From Noviherbaspirillum humi (GTDB lineage Bacteria > Pseudomonadota > Gammaproteobacteria > Burkholderiales > Burkholderiaceae_D): a stretch of 64,000 nt of DNA. Positions 25,192 to 33,574 of this stretch are shown piece by piece. Position numbers and translations under genes: made by a program. The notes beneath the pieces are model-generated. The model was given only the letters and a program-made list of their open reading frames with translations, was not told the DNA's origin and did not search any database. Each line of letters begins with the position of its first letter. Position 1 is the stretch's first letter. The stretch covers positions 310,001 through 374,000 of the forward strand of contig NZ_FZOT01000003.1 in the NCBI RefSeq assembly GCF_900188095.1. Reading direction: 5' to 3'.

Positions 25192-26745
25192 ATGATCATC
25201 TATCAGGTATATCCACGCAGTTTTTTCGACAGCAACAACGACGGCATCGGCGATCTTGCCGGAATTGAAAGCAAGCTCGACTACATCAAGCGGCTCGGCG
25301 TGGATGCGATCTGGATCAGCCCCTTCTTCAAATCGCCGATGAAGGACTTCGGCTACGACGTGGCCGATTACCGCCAGGTCGATCCCATCTTCGGCACGAT
25401 GGAAGACTTCAAAAGCCTGATGCGCAGCGCCAAGGCCATGGGCCTGGGCGTGATGGTGGACATGGTGCTGTCCCACACTTCGGAAGAGCATCCCTGGTTC
25501 GTGCAGAGCCGGGCGAAGGAGAACGGCAAGTCCGACTGGTACCTGTGGGCCGACCCGAAGCCCGACGGCAGCCCGCCGAACAACTGGGTCTCGGTCTTCG
25601 GCGGCCCGGCGTGGCGCTGGGACGCGGAGCGGCGGCAATACTATTTCCACTCCTTCCTCTCCAGCCAGCCCGACCTCAACATGCACAACCCGGCGGTGCA
25701 GGAACAGGTGCTCGCCGAAATGCGCTTCTGGCTCGACCTCGGCGTGACCGGCTTCCGCTTCGATGCCTGCAACCACATTTTCCAGGACCTGCAGCTGCGA
25801 AACAATCCGCCGCGCGAAGATAGCAGCGCCGCCCTGCATCCCTACGGCTTCCAATTGCATGTATACGACCAGGCCCAGCCCGAGATGCTGCCCTTCCTCG
25901 AACGCGTCCGCGCCCTGCTCGATGAATACGATGCCTTCAGCCTGGCCGAAGTCGGCGGCCACGACGCCCTGAAGCTCATGGGCGACTACACCGGCGCCAC
26001 CCGACTGCACTCCGCCTACAGCTTCGCCCTGATGACGCCCGACAGCAGCGACGACCATGTGCGCAAGGTCATCGCCACGCTGGAGGAAAGCATCAAAACT
26101 CCGGCCAATCCCTGCTACGCCCTCAGCAATCACGACAAGCCCCGCGTCGCCACCCGCTGGGCCCACGGCCGCGACAGGGTGAAGACCGCCAAGCAGATGC
26201 TGGCCCTGCTGTTTTCCCTGCGCGGCGACATCTGCCTGTACCAGGGCGAGGAACTCGGCCTGCCGCAAGCCGATGTGCCATTCGAGCGACTGCAAGACCC
26301 CTTCGGCAAAAGCTTCTGGCCCAAGTTCAAGGGCCGCGACGGCTGCCGCACGCCGATGCCCTGGGCGAACAAGGTCCATGGCGGCTTCAGCGACGTGGAG
26401 CCCTGGCTGCCGGTGGATGACATGCAGCGGGAGTTGAATGTGGAGAGCCAGAATGCGCGGGCGGACTCAGTGTTGAACTTTGCGCGGGAGGTGATCAAGT
26501 TGCGCAAGTCTCATCCAGCGCTGGAGCGGGGGGCGATACGTTTGCTGGAGGCGCCGGAGGGGGTGTTGGCGTTTGAGCGGGTGTTTGAGGGGGAGAAAGT
26601 GGTTTGCGTTTACAACATGAGTGGTGATGACAAGAACACGCTCCATGATTTTCCAGGTAAACCCTTGTTGGCCCATGACGTATCACTTGGCAAACACCAG
26701 ATTTCCTTAGGCGTGAATGGATTTATCATGGTGTTTCAGAAATAA
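25192..26745 (+). CDS. GH13 alpha-glucosidase (exo-acting, GH13_23-like)
   Basis: A 517-residue cytosolic alpha-glucosidase or alpha-glucosyltransferase, with no signal peptide. It begins directly in the first strand of the barrel (IIYQVYPRSFFDSNNDGIGD). DMVLSHTSEEHPWF, the nucleophile aspartate in VTGFRFDACNHIF, the glutamate in AFSLAEVGGHDAL and the aspartate in YALSNHDKPRVATRW are intact. The LRNNPP segment after the nucleophile resembles Halomonas HaG-type enzymes. It would hydrolyse maltose or short malto-oligosaccharides to glucose. The ATG at 25192 follows AGGGAAG. The frame is open far upstream, but only as antisense of glgE. It is divergent from the glgE operon. The last 300 bases have noticeably lower GC skew and more G-rich third positions than the rest. 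The exact subfamily and substrate are uncertain. Confidence 0.85.
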   Translation: MIIYQVYPRSFFDSNNDGIGDLAGIESKLDYIKRLGVDAIWISPFFKSPMKDFGYDVADYRQVDPIFGTMEDFKSLMRSAKAMGLGVMVDMVLSHTSEEHPWFVQSRAKENGKSDWYLWADPKPDGSPPNNWVSVFGGPAWRWDAERRQYYFHSFLSSQPDLNMHNPAVQEQVLAEMRFWLDLGVTGFRFDACNHIFQDLQLRNNPPREDSSAALHPYGFQLHVYDQAQPEMLPFLERVRALLDEYDAFSLAEVGGHDALKLMGDYTGATRLHSAYSFALMTPDSSDDHVRKVIATLEESIKTPANPCYALSNHDKPRVATRWAHGRDRVKTAKQMLALLFSLRGDICLYQGEELGLPQADVPFERLQDPFGKSFWPKFKGRDGCRTPMPWANKVHGGFSDVEPWLPVDDMQRELNVESQNARADSVLNFAREVIKLRKSHPALERGAIRLLEAPEGVLAFERVFEGEKVVCVYNMSGDDKNTLHDFPGKPLLAHDVSLGKHQISLGVNGFIMVFQK

Positions 26746-27021
26746 ACCCTGCAACAGTTTTTTCATGTATTACGTAAGCGTTCCTGTCAGATCTCTTTCA
26801 AGAGAACTTGTTCTCCTAAACCATCTGGAGAAGGGAACAACAGGATAGATTGACGCTCAACCTCCGGTTGTTGAACGTAGATGAGCAACAGCAGTTTAAG
26901 TTGGAGAAGCCACTTAATCCTTGCGAAGTGTTTGATTCATTAAACTAATTGGCACATCAATTGCATTCTCTTCGCTTAAGAACTGCATGGCGCAGGTCTA
27001 TCCAAGCTCAAGGTGAACAAA
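26746..27021 (+). promoter_or_regulatory. AT-rich leader of the first KNEAVLG-family gene
   Basis: This is where composition drops sharply after the glucosidase. It contains an inverted repeat GAGAAC-TT-GTTCTC (26802-26815) of operator size and, at the end, AAGGTGA (27010-27016), which serves as the ribosome binding site for the ATG at 27022. No intrinsic terminator for the glucosidase is evident. Confidence 0.35.
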
Positions 27022-27744
27022 ATGTCCAAAGTAAATCCAGCTCAGCCAGGAATCGGCGAAATCGCATCAAGAATTAACCAATCAGGGCCATCGATGGGAT
27101 CCAAACCGATTTCAAATGGAGCGGCGCGGCAACCGTCTAACTCAAACAGTATTGTTGTATGGGGGAAAGACGCTGTCCTCGGAGAGCTTAGAAATCAGCC
27201 AGGGCGTTATGGTTATGACGTTAAACTTAGCGGCCAATCAAAAAGCCGGCCGATTTTCGACAAAGATAACCACTGGCGCGACACCAATGTCGTGCAACAT
27301 TGCACCGATAACGTCGACCGGCATTTTGATACTACGAACTTAAAAAAGTTTGATATTAGTTGCGAATCGTCGGACTCAAACAACAAGGTACCTGAGATAC
27401 AGATACGGCAGCAAGTTGAAGGTTACGTAGAGGAAGGAAACTTGTTTAGACTTCGCTTTCCGCATAACATTCCAAAGGCAATCATACATAGCAATGACGG
27501 CGAACATACCGCCACGGCCACGTTCTCGCCAAATCTTGAGGTAGCATTGCGTATTGACCGTAAAAAGAACGAAGCAGTTTTAGGTCTATACGATCCAAAG
27601 ACTAAAATTTTCAAACCAATTTACGATGCTTTGCCAGACAATTTCAAAAATATTCTCAATGAGACGCCAGACAAAAGACCAACCAGAGCAATATTTCCTA
27701 ACTGGGAATTTGATGAGATAAGGCCTCCAAGGAGCCGGGACTAA
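27022..27744 (+). CDS. orphan protein, KNEAVLG family member A
   Basis: A 240-residue protein of unknown function with no signal peptide or membrane segment. Residues 1-45 are Ser/Asn/Pro-rich and probably disordered. The C-terminal part (about 150-225) contains LFRLRFPHNIPKAII, then LEVALRIDRKKNEAVLGLYD and LPDNFKNILNETP. The same order, with VAL..., KNEAVLG..D and an L....K..I/LN ending, recurs in the orphan at 28836, so the two are paralogues. The start is set by AAGGTGA five bases before the ATG; a GTG three codons earlier is part of that Shine-Dalgarno. A decayed IS5 element lies 35 bases downstream. It is clearly AT-richer than the backbone, which suggests transfer. Confidence 0.6.
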   Translation: MSKVNPAQPGIGEIASRINQSGPSMGSKPISNGAARQPSNSNSIVVWGKDAVLGELRNQPGRYGYDVKLSGQSKSRPIFDKDNHWRDTNVVQHCTDNVDRHFDTTNLKKFDISCESSDSNNKVPEIQIRQQVEGYVEEGNLFRLRFPHNIPKAIIHSNDGEHTATATFSPNLEVALRIDRKKNEAVLGLYDPKTKIFKPIYDALPDNFKNILNETPDKRPTRAIFPNWEFDEIRPPRSRD

Positions 27745-27778
27745 TACTACATATGTGGAGCGAACTTACTCTACTCTA

Positions 27779-28685
27779 AGAGCATCTAACAAATTTTGAA
27801 ATTAGTTGTCCAACGGTCATTCCGATGTGTCCGGTGGAGAGACAAAATGGCTCGCGAATTGGTTATTGATGAACTGTGGGAAATTGTGCGGCCGTTATTG
27901 CCACCCCAGCGCCGCACAAGTCGCCGGCTGGACGAAAGCGATTGGACGACCGACGCATCCTCACCGGCATCATCCTCTTCTTGCAGACCGGCTTGCCATG
28001 GGAGCTGCTGCCGCAGGAAATGGGATGTGGCTCGGGCATGACCTGCCGGCGCCGTACGCGCGACTGGCAACAGGCCGGCGTGTGGGAGAAGCTGCATCGG
28101 GTCTTGCTCGCCAAACTGCGTCATGCCGAGCGGCTCGATTTTTCCCGCGTCATTGTCGACAGCTCGTCGGTACGCGCCGTACATGGAGGAAAAGACTGGG
28201 CGCAACCCGACTGATTGGGGCAAGGCGGGGCAGCAAGCACCCCCTCATCGTCGATGGCAACGGCACGCCACTAAACATCATCCTGACAGGCGCCAACCGC
28301 CACGACTCCCCAGCTCATGCCGTTGCTGCAGACCCTGCCCACCATCGCTGGTCGGCGCCGCCGGCCGCTGCGCAAGCCGCGCTGTGTGCAAGCCGACCGG
28401 GCTTACGATTGCGAGAAGTATCGCTGCTTGCTTCGCAAGCGCCATATTGTTCCACTACTGACCACGCGCAACACCCAGCACGGCAGTCATCTCAGGGTGA
28501 CACGCTGGGTGGTCGAGCACAGCTTCGCCTGACTGCATCAGTTCCGACACCTGCGAGTACGTTATGAAAGACGGGACGATATGCATGAAGCACTGCTGCG
28601 ATTAGGCTGCTCGATCATCTGCTGGCGAACGTTACACGCCCCATTCCGAAACCCATTTCCGTTCCCATTTTGTTATGGCGCTCTT
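27779..28685 (+). mobile_element. decayed IS5-family insertion sequence
   Basis: About 0.9 kb bounded by imperfect inverted repeats: left CTAAGAGCATCTAACAAATT (from 27776), right, read inward, CTAAGAGCGCCATAACAAAA (ending 28687). The GAGC...AACAAA ends and the encoded transposase are those of the IS5 family, IS427-like group. The TA next to each end may be the target duplication. The element sits between two paralogous orphan genes. The transposase is broken in several places, so it cannot move on its own. Confidence 0.8.
27847..28630 (+). pseudogene. IS5-family transposase, multiply frameshifted
   Basis: Transposase fragments follow in order but in different frames. MARELVIDELWEIVRPLLPP (27847) shifts frame near 27915 to RKRLDDRRILTGIILFLQTG and on through DFSRVIVDSSSVRAVHGG. 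It shifts again near 28195 (TGRNPTDWGKAG), near 28230 (KHPLIVDGNGTPLNIILTG) and near 28310 (LQADRAYD-type region). A TGA replaces the expected tryptophan or arginine codon after VVEHSFA at about 28532. The DDE residues can be placed in VIVDSSS, ADRAYD and VVEHSF. Four or more shifts plus a stop mean it is inactive. Confidence 0.82.
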
Positions 28686-28789
28686 AGTAGCGTCTAGTCC
28701 GTTTTTCTAAGGTAGAGAAGAAATTAATTAAGGAAGTGCTGCAGCCTCTGAAGTTATGAACGGCATGTAATTTGCATTTGTATGGATAT

Positions 28790-28814
28790 GCGGATATGCA
28801 TAGTGCATATCCGC
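28790..28814. promoter_or_regulatory. perfect inverted repeat just upstream of KNEAVLG-family gene B
   Basis: GCGGATATGCA and TGCATATCCGC are 11-bp arms around TAG. It lies 21 bases before the ATG at 28836 and just upstream of the ribosome binding site AGAGGAAA. It could be an operator or an mRNA hairpin that affects initiation. A third half-site-like GGATATG precedes it at 28784. Confidence 0.5.
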
Positions 28815-28835
28815 CTCACATAGAGGAAACGCAAG

Positions 28836-29525
28836 ATGCCGAATGTAAACGAAACACAAAATCTTTTGAACGAACCATCTTGGTCGGCGCCAATTCGGTC
28901 AACACCTTGGCTAGCCCAACTCTCCACAATCTACTCTCAAACAAGACCATTAGCGAACTCCAAGAAAAGCACCCACACCTCAAGACCTATAATCGGCAAA
29001 AACAATGTTTTAAATTTTTTGAATGAAACCCAATATAATTTTCCGGGGATCCGCCTCAGACTACAGTTAAGTAAAGAAGATGCACCGCCTTTTGATACGA
29101 TGCAGCGAAGTTATTCCGTGCACGGGGAATGCGCTCCTCCCACCCCTACGCACGAGGCATGTACTGGATTAGCATTCACTCACAGGGCGCCGGTGATCGA
29201 TGTCAGTGCGTACAAACTTGAGCGCTTCCAACGTAGAACAGGATTGCAACTGACCTTTGTTAACGACGAAATTAAAACCGCAGCCTATTCATATGCTGAT
29301 GGGCCTCGGGCTCCCGATCTTATTAAAAAAATCAGTAAAACCTTGAAAGTTGCACTGCTTCCAACTGGGAAGAATGAAGCAGTGCTGGGCTTTGTTGATC
29401 AACAGGGCCGTTTCTATGACATGTATAGTCAATTAACAAAAGAAATGAAAGACTTGATTAACAAGCCGACGACTGTAAAGCCACCCGTTGATCGCCAGCG
29501 ATCAAGCGGAGGCGGAGGTGATTGA
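28836..29525 (+). CDS. orphan protein, KNEAVLG family member B
   Basis: A 229-residue protein of unknown function with no signal peptide. Residues 1-65 are Ser/Thr/Asn-rich and probably disordered. The C-terminal part (about 130-210) reads LQLTFVNDEIKTAAYS, TLKVALLPTGKNEAVLGFVD and LTKEMKDLINKPT. It aligns with the same region of the orphan at 27022. It ends in a Gly-rich tail (SSGGGGD). AGAGGAAA lies six bases before the ATG. The gene is intact and lies between two insertion-sequence remnants, downstream of a perfect inverted repeat. Divergence from member A outside the shared part is high. Confidence 0.6.
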   Translation: MPNVNETQNLLNEPSWSAPIRSTPWLAQLSTIYSQTRPLANSKKSTHTSRPIIGKNNVLNFLNETQYNFPGIRLRLQLSKEDAPPFDTMQRSYSVHGECAPPTPTHEACTGLAFTHRAPVIDVSAYKLERFQRRTGLQLTFVNDEIKTAAYSYADGPRAPDLIKKISKTLKVALLPTGKNEAVLGFVDQQGRFYDMYSQLTKEMKDLINKPTTVKPPVDRQRSSGGGGD

Positions 29526-29608
29526 GAGTTCGGCGACTTGAAGTAAGCGCGGTTTGATCTGGCAGCTGCCCAATCTAACGAGGGCGATGGCTAGATCAAA
29601 CCCAACTG

Positions 29609-30652
29609 GCGAATTCAAGTCTGAAGTGCAACGGCTCAATAACAGGATTGTAGCTGGCTCATAAAGACCTCGTAGGGTGTTTTAAAGCCGAGGCACTTCC
29701 TGGGTCGATGGTTTAGGCTGTACATGGCCAATGCAATGTCATTATCGGTGATGTCCGCGAAGGCCATTTTTTTGGGGAAGAACTGGCGAAGTAAGCCGTT
29801 CATGTTTTCGTTGGCACCGCGCTCCCACGAGCAATGGGGATGGGCAAGGAAGAATTGCGCGTCCAGGTCCTTCGCGATCCGGGCATGTTGAGCAAACTCC
29901 TTGCCATCATCGTACGTTACTGTATGCACGCAGTCAACAAATGGCGTCAGCAGACCAATCATGGTGTCCGATACCGCCTGGGCGGTCTTGCGCTCGTTGA
30001 GCGTGACCAGCGCCTGCTGTTGCGCGGCACCAATCACCAGGTCGACTTCCCAGTCACCATACCGCTCACGCCGATCAACCCTACCCGGCCGCTGCTCGAT
30101 CGATACGGCATGGGCGATCGCGCCGCGCCGGTCCCGCTGCCCGTACCGCTTATTTCGCTGTTTCTGAGATCGCAAGCCCTTGTGCAAGCTGCCGCCAGCA
30201 CGCTGGTCGGCATAGATGTGCTGGTAGAGGCGTTCAAGGCTGACGCTGGGCATGCCATTGACCCTCAGATAACCAAAGACCTGCTCCGGACTCCAAAGCT
30301 GGCCCAGCTTGATGTCGACGATGGCCCGGGCACCTTCACTGATACGCTTGCCATTGTTGATGCACCGCCGTGCCAGCGATTGCTGCTGCGCCTGCGCCGG
30401 GCGGTAGCCGCGCTGACCGCAATTGCGCCGCAACTCCCGGCTGATGATCATTCGTGCCGGTTGATGAGCCGCGCAATGCTGCTGCAGTCATGGCCGACCT
30501 GCTTGAGTATGGTGATCTGGTATCGCTCGCCTTGGGTAAGGTGTGTGTAGCGCATTCCGGGCACCTTTGACGTGGCGGTCTTGGGGCTCGGATGCTACCG
30601 CATCTTCCCTCCCGCCTTGGTTAATCAAGTTGCACTTCCAATTTGGATTCGC
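29609..30652 (-). mobile_element. IS30-family insertion sequence
   Basis: About 1.04 kb with imperfect terminal inverted repeats. The left end is GCGAATTCAAGTCTGAAGTG (29609), and the right end, read inward, is GCGAATCCAAATTGGAAGTG (from 30652). Both continue with CAAC. The single transposase is on the minus strand and ends just inside the left repeat. I could not identify a clear target duplication. The right end stops 18 bases from the stop codon of the 106-residue gene. Confidence 0.8.
29636..30555 (-). pseudogene. IS30-family transposase with one early frameshift
   Basis: The N-terminus starts at the ATG at 30555 with the IS30 helix-turn-helix opening MRYTHLTQGERYQITILKQ and runs to LINRHE, then hits TGA. 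The missing part continues one base out of frame as IISRELRRNCGQRGYRPAQA from about 30451 to the stop at 29636. The catalytic core is complete: first D in YGDWEVDLVIGA, second D in TVTYDDGKEFAQH, and E in ERGANENMNGLLRQFFPKK. A single-base deletion near 30452, where 'HESTISRELRRN' is expected, explains the break. Translational frameshifting is not usual for IS30, so this is most likely an inactivating mutation or a sequencing error. Confidence 0.8.
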
Positions 30653-30669
30653 GAGGGATGAAAATGCCA

Positions 30670-30990
30670 CTAACGTGCCATCTGTTCCAATGAAGGTTTA
30701 CGGGAATTGCAGTCATCAAATGCTTGCTGATCTTTCTTCCCTATATAAGTCCATAGAGTTCCTCCAGCGACAGCCACGAATCCACCCCCTAGCAGATAAG
30801 GATTGGGAGGACGGGTACCAGCTCCCATGGCCATAATGGCAATCGTAGTTACCACAGCGCCTTGCTCTTGCTTTTTCTTTGCCTCGACGTAATTTGATTG
30901 CGGACATGCCCGCACTTCAGGAACGCTGCGTTTTCCACGAGAGGGAGAACTAGTATTTGAATGGGTTACTGGTTTGACTGATACTTCCAT
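30670..30990 (-). CDS. small Ser-rich protein with two hydrophobic segments
   Basis: A 106-residue protein of unknown function. Residues 1-25 are Ser/Thr/Pro-rich (MEVSVKPVTHSNTSSPSRGK). Residues about 45-58 (VVTTIAIMAMGAG) and 67-85 (LLGGGFVAVAGGTLWTYIG) are hydrophobic and would span a membrane as a hairpin. A good TTAGGA lies seven bases before the ATG at 30990, which is the main reason to accept it as real. The IS30 element abuts its 3' end, so the original C-terminus may have been longer. It could be a small membrane protein of the accessory island; I infer no function. Confidence 0.5.
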   Translation of the reverse strand: MEVSVKPVTHSNTSSPSRGKRSVPEVRACPQSNYVEAKKKQEQGAVVTTIAIMAMGAGTRPPNPYLLGGGFVAVAGGTLWTYIGKKDQQAFDDCNSRKPSLEQMAR

Positions 30991-31301
30991 ACGATTCCTA
31001 AGTTGTAATGGATCATCAACATGTGCTTATGCTGACAGATTCTGCGAGCGCAATAGGCCTTTAGATCTCAAGTCATAATCGCATCCATCTTTTCGATGAT
31101 TAGCCGTAAATTAGAGAATAAAAGCTTGTGTAAAAGCATACTACGCGACCATTTTCGATGAAGGCGATGACGCCTACGCAGTAGAAAGTCGGCTGCAGAC
31201 AAACGCCTATTCAAAACTTACGTGCGACCGAATGGCTCTGTTAGGGGTGTAACTAAGCAAGTCCTCTAGGCGACCATAGCGGCTGCCGCTATATGAGAGC
31301 A
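30991..31301. other. 311-base gap between two minus-strand orphans
   Basis: AT-rich sequence that should hold the promoter of the 106-residue gene and the end of the 411-residue gene. The only clear structure is the hairpin at 31276-31292. No other gene is supported. Confidence 0.4.
31276..31292 (-). terminator. hairpin after the 411-residue orphan
   Basis: ATAGCGG and CCGCTAT form a perfect 7-bp stem around CTG, ten bases beyond the stop of the minus-strand orphan. There is no T run behind it, so termination is only plausible. Confidence 0.35.
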
Positions 31302-32537
31302 TCACAAAGCCGCCTTGCCAGTGTTACCACCATCAAAGAACTCCACGATATCGCCAGGATAGTTCTTGGTAACGATCCTGACGTTCGGATACCGCTCTCG
31401 GGAAACTCCGTACTTTTTCAGTGCAACTTGCAACGCCTCAACGTCATTTTGATCATTAGGGTTAATCCCGTTACCGAAACGGGAAAGAAAGTAGGCAAGA
31501 ATGGTGAGCGAACCACCCCCGTCGACTTTCCACTGATTTTGCAAGCCATCAGCAATACTTTTCGCAGCCCGCTCGATGAATTCCTGCTTGGTGGCAGCGT
31601 TCTTGAGGTTGTCAGGAGTGTCTTTCAAGATCAGCAGATCGTTTCCACCTCCCGTGACAATTTCATCACTTCCCTTGGCGTTGTATATGTCATTACTTTT
31701 CCCGCCAATCATTCTATTATTTCGGGTGCGGAATGCCATGGGTCGTCTTTGTTCCGTCCAGGGCAAAAGCTTATCGAGGACAGAATAAGTTTGGGTGTCG
31801 GAATTGAATTCAATCGGACCGGTGCTTTGTCTGGCATTCACGACGTTCCCAAGCCCAGTAATGGCGACCTGGTTGTCGGCACGCTCATTCGCGGCTGCAC
31901 CGCCACTTAGCTGGAGATTGATGCGGCTGTTAATCGCCTCGACACGAATATAAGCCGGCTTTCCGGGGTCGGCTAAAGTCGCAGAGGTGTTTATATTGAA
32001 CGGACCGGGCAACTGATACCACTCGTTTCCGCCCAGGGTCACCAACTTGAACGCTGAGTTCTTCGAAGCAGCAGGAACGCTGGTCTTTTGCCAAGTGGGA
32101 GGCTGTCCGGTCTCCCTTTGGAGAAGATAGGCGTCTAGCGACTTTGTATGTCGACTCAAGCCGGGAAATTCAACCAAGGTTTTCAGGTACCCGAGCAATT
32201 GCAAAAAATCTTTTTGCCGACCCCGCCTGAACTTGTCGAACTGGTCAGGATGGTTGTTCAGCCATGCGAGGCCAATGTCAAGCTGCTGCTGCAAAGCTTT
32301 TTTCTGGTCCGCACTGAGCGGCTTTCCAGCGTCAACCGTTTCTGCCGCGCTTAAATACAGTTTGTAAGGCGCGTCATAAATCGCTCTGAATGCTTTTTCT
32401 GCTTGTTCGGTAGCTACCTGTCCCGCGTTGAATTTGGCGTTTGACTTGGTCAGCGGCGCTGCTAATGATGGAATTGAGGAGTTTGCAGCAAATGAGCTGA
32501 AACGGCTGCAAGCGTCGCGTAGTATCGAAATACCCAT
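31302..32537 (-). CDS. orphan protein with a short RTX-like glycine-aspartate motif
   Basis: A 411-residue protein I do not recognise. There is no Sec signal. The first 35 residues are Ser/Ala/Asn-rich (SSFAANSSIPSLAAPLTKSN). Residues 40-140 are helical and lysine/glutamine-rich. Around residue 275 (IGGKSNDIYNAKGSDEIVTG, then GGGNDLLIL) lies one to one and a half units of the GGxGxDxLx pattern that binds calcium in RTX proteins. This is far fewer than the tandem arrays of true RTX toxins. GGAG five bases before the ATG at 32537 supports the start. It is divergent from the orphan at 32795. A secreted role is inference from the leader and motif. Confidence 0.5.
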   Translation of the reverse strand: MGISILRDACSRFSSFAANSSIPSLAAPLTKSNAKFNAGQVATEQAEKAFRAIYDAPYKLYLSAAETVDAGKPLSADQKKALQQQLDIGLAWLNNHPDQFDKFRRGRQKDFLQLLGYLKTLVEFPGLSRHTKSLDAYLLQRETGQPPTWQKTSVPAASKNSAFKLVTLGGNEWYQLPGPFNINTSATLADPGKPAYIRVEAINSRINLQLSGGAAANERADNQVAITGLGNVVNARQSTGPIEFNSDTQTYSVLDKLLPWTEQRRPMAFRTRNNRMIGGKSNDIYNAKGSDEIVTGGGNDLLILKDTPDNLKNAATKQEFIERAAKSIADGLQNQWKVDGGGSLTILAYFLSRFGNGINPNDQNDVEALQVALKKYGVSRERYPNVRIVTKNYPGDIVEFFDGGNTGKAAL

Positions 32538-32794
32538 TAATGCTCCATTGCCTGGACGTTTGAAGATGAAGGACCGACAGAAAGACCTTATGCGTACGTG
32601 AGCCTGAGGTGGCGATCCACAGACTTTGAAAAGAATGCAGGTTTCATACCATCTCGCGCCTTCCTATTGCCATGACGAGCCACTTCAGGAACAGCCACCA
32701 ACAATGGACGCACGACCAGAAGTGGCACGTGACTTGCTAAAACGCTACAGCGGTGTTTTAGCCGCTCTACTCTTATTCAATCTAGGCAAATTCC

Positions 32795-33574
32795 ATGTCA
32801 ACCATTTCATCTATATCGGTCTCATCGGCTCACGGGATGGACGAGTCAACGACGTTCCACTCACCCGAGCTGCTTGCAGGGCGAGCGAATTCATGGAAGC
32901 CGCACGCAACCAAGCCCAAAACAAGCAGCCGCGCACTGAGCATCGATGCCCGGCAACTGGACGCAGGAAAACCGACAGCAGGCACCTCAACCGCGCTGCT
33001 TGAACGTCTTGCCAAGGAGCGCGAAATAAATGGTGCACCGTTCTCAGAAATTCACCTCTGGTTGAATGCCAGCGATGGATACATTTACATGCAGGATGGC
33101 CAGGTGAACCTGGCTTGGCTCGCTCGTTGGATGCAAGCCCGGAACATAATGAAACCGCCATCGACGTTAATCATCAGCACCGGCGGCCCCGTCGAATCAT
33201 TGAATGGCGTATATCACGACGACATCAGTGTCCACGAGACGAAATACAATATCGCACAGCGTGCTGCGACGACGGGCACCAAGATAGTGTTGAAAGGTGA
33301 AGGTCGCACCATCATCTTTACACCAAGTGCAGAGCAGCTGAAAAAGGTTCAGCTCGCCGCCGCGCGAGCTGAAGACCTTGTCAATCGGGTCGCGAGGCAG
33401 CTCGGCAATTCATTCAAGAGTGAAGAGAAACTGCTGGTCCGAGAATGTGTATTGTCCGATGCCATGTTTAACCGCAGCACGAGAATTGAAACGATCGTTG
33501 ATGTTGTAAGACGTTTCAGCGAGCTTCCCCTGGAACAAAAACGCCTCGAACTGAACGACATCTACCTGAGGTAA
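32795..33574 (+). CDS. orphan protein with Ser-rich leader
   Basis: A 259-residue protein of unknown function without signal peptide or membrane span. The opening MSTISSISVSSAHGMDES resembles that of the orphan at 1779 (MSTSIPSSVSSSNAS) at both protein and DNA level (ATGTCAACC...). After residue 75 it becomes a folded, mixed alpha/beta protein (FSEIHLWLNASDGYIYMQDG, PPSTLIISTGGPVESLNGVY). A long charged helix occupies about 175-215 (AEQLKKVQLAAARAEDLVNR). The Shine-Dalgarno (AGGC) is weak. It converges on glgX2 and is divergent from the 411-residue orphan. It could be an effector-like protein, but nothing in the fold is recognised. Confidence 0.5.
   Translation: MSTISSISVSSAHGMDESTTFHSPELLAGRANSWKPHATKPKTSSRALSIDARQLDAGKPTAGTSTALLERLAKEREINGAPFSEIHLWLNASDGYIYMQDGQVNLAWLARWMQARNIMKPPSTLIISTGGPVESLNGVYHDDISVHETKYNIAQRAATTGTKIVLKGEGRTIIFTPSAEQLKKVQLAAARAEDLVNRVARQLGNSFKSEEKLLVRECVLSDAMFNRSTRIETIVDVVRRFSELPLEQKRLELNDIYLR

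Noticed and set aside
21667-26745. A 1692-codon frame that appears to fuse a long protein to the alpha-glucosidase.
   Set aside because: The first part is antisense to glgE. The glucosidase has its own ATG at 25192 with a good ribosome binding site exactly at the first barrel strand.
27013-27021. GTG start three codons before the ATG of the orphan at 27022.
   Set aside because: The GTG lies inside AAGGTGA, which is better read as the Shine-Dalgarno for the ATG.
28772-29026. 84-codon frame overlapping the start of KNEAVLG gene B.
   Set aside because: It runs through the inverted repeat and lacks a ribosome binding site. The overlapping frame at 28836 has a strong one and a paralogue.
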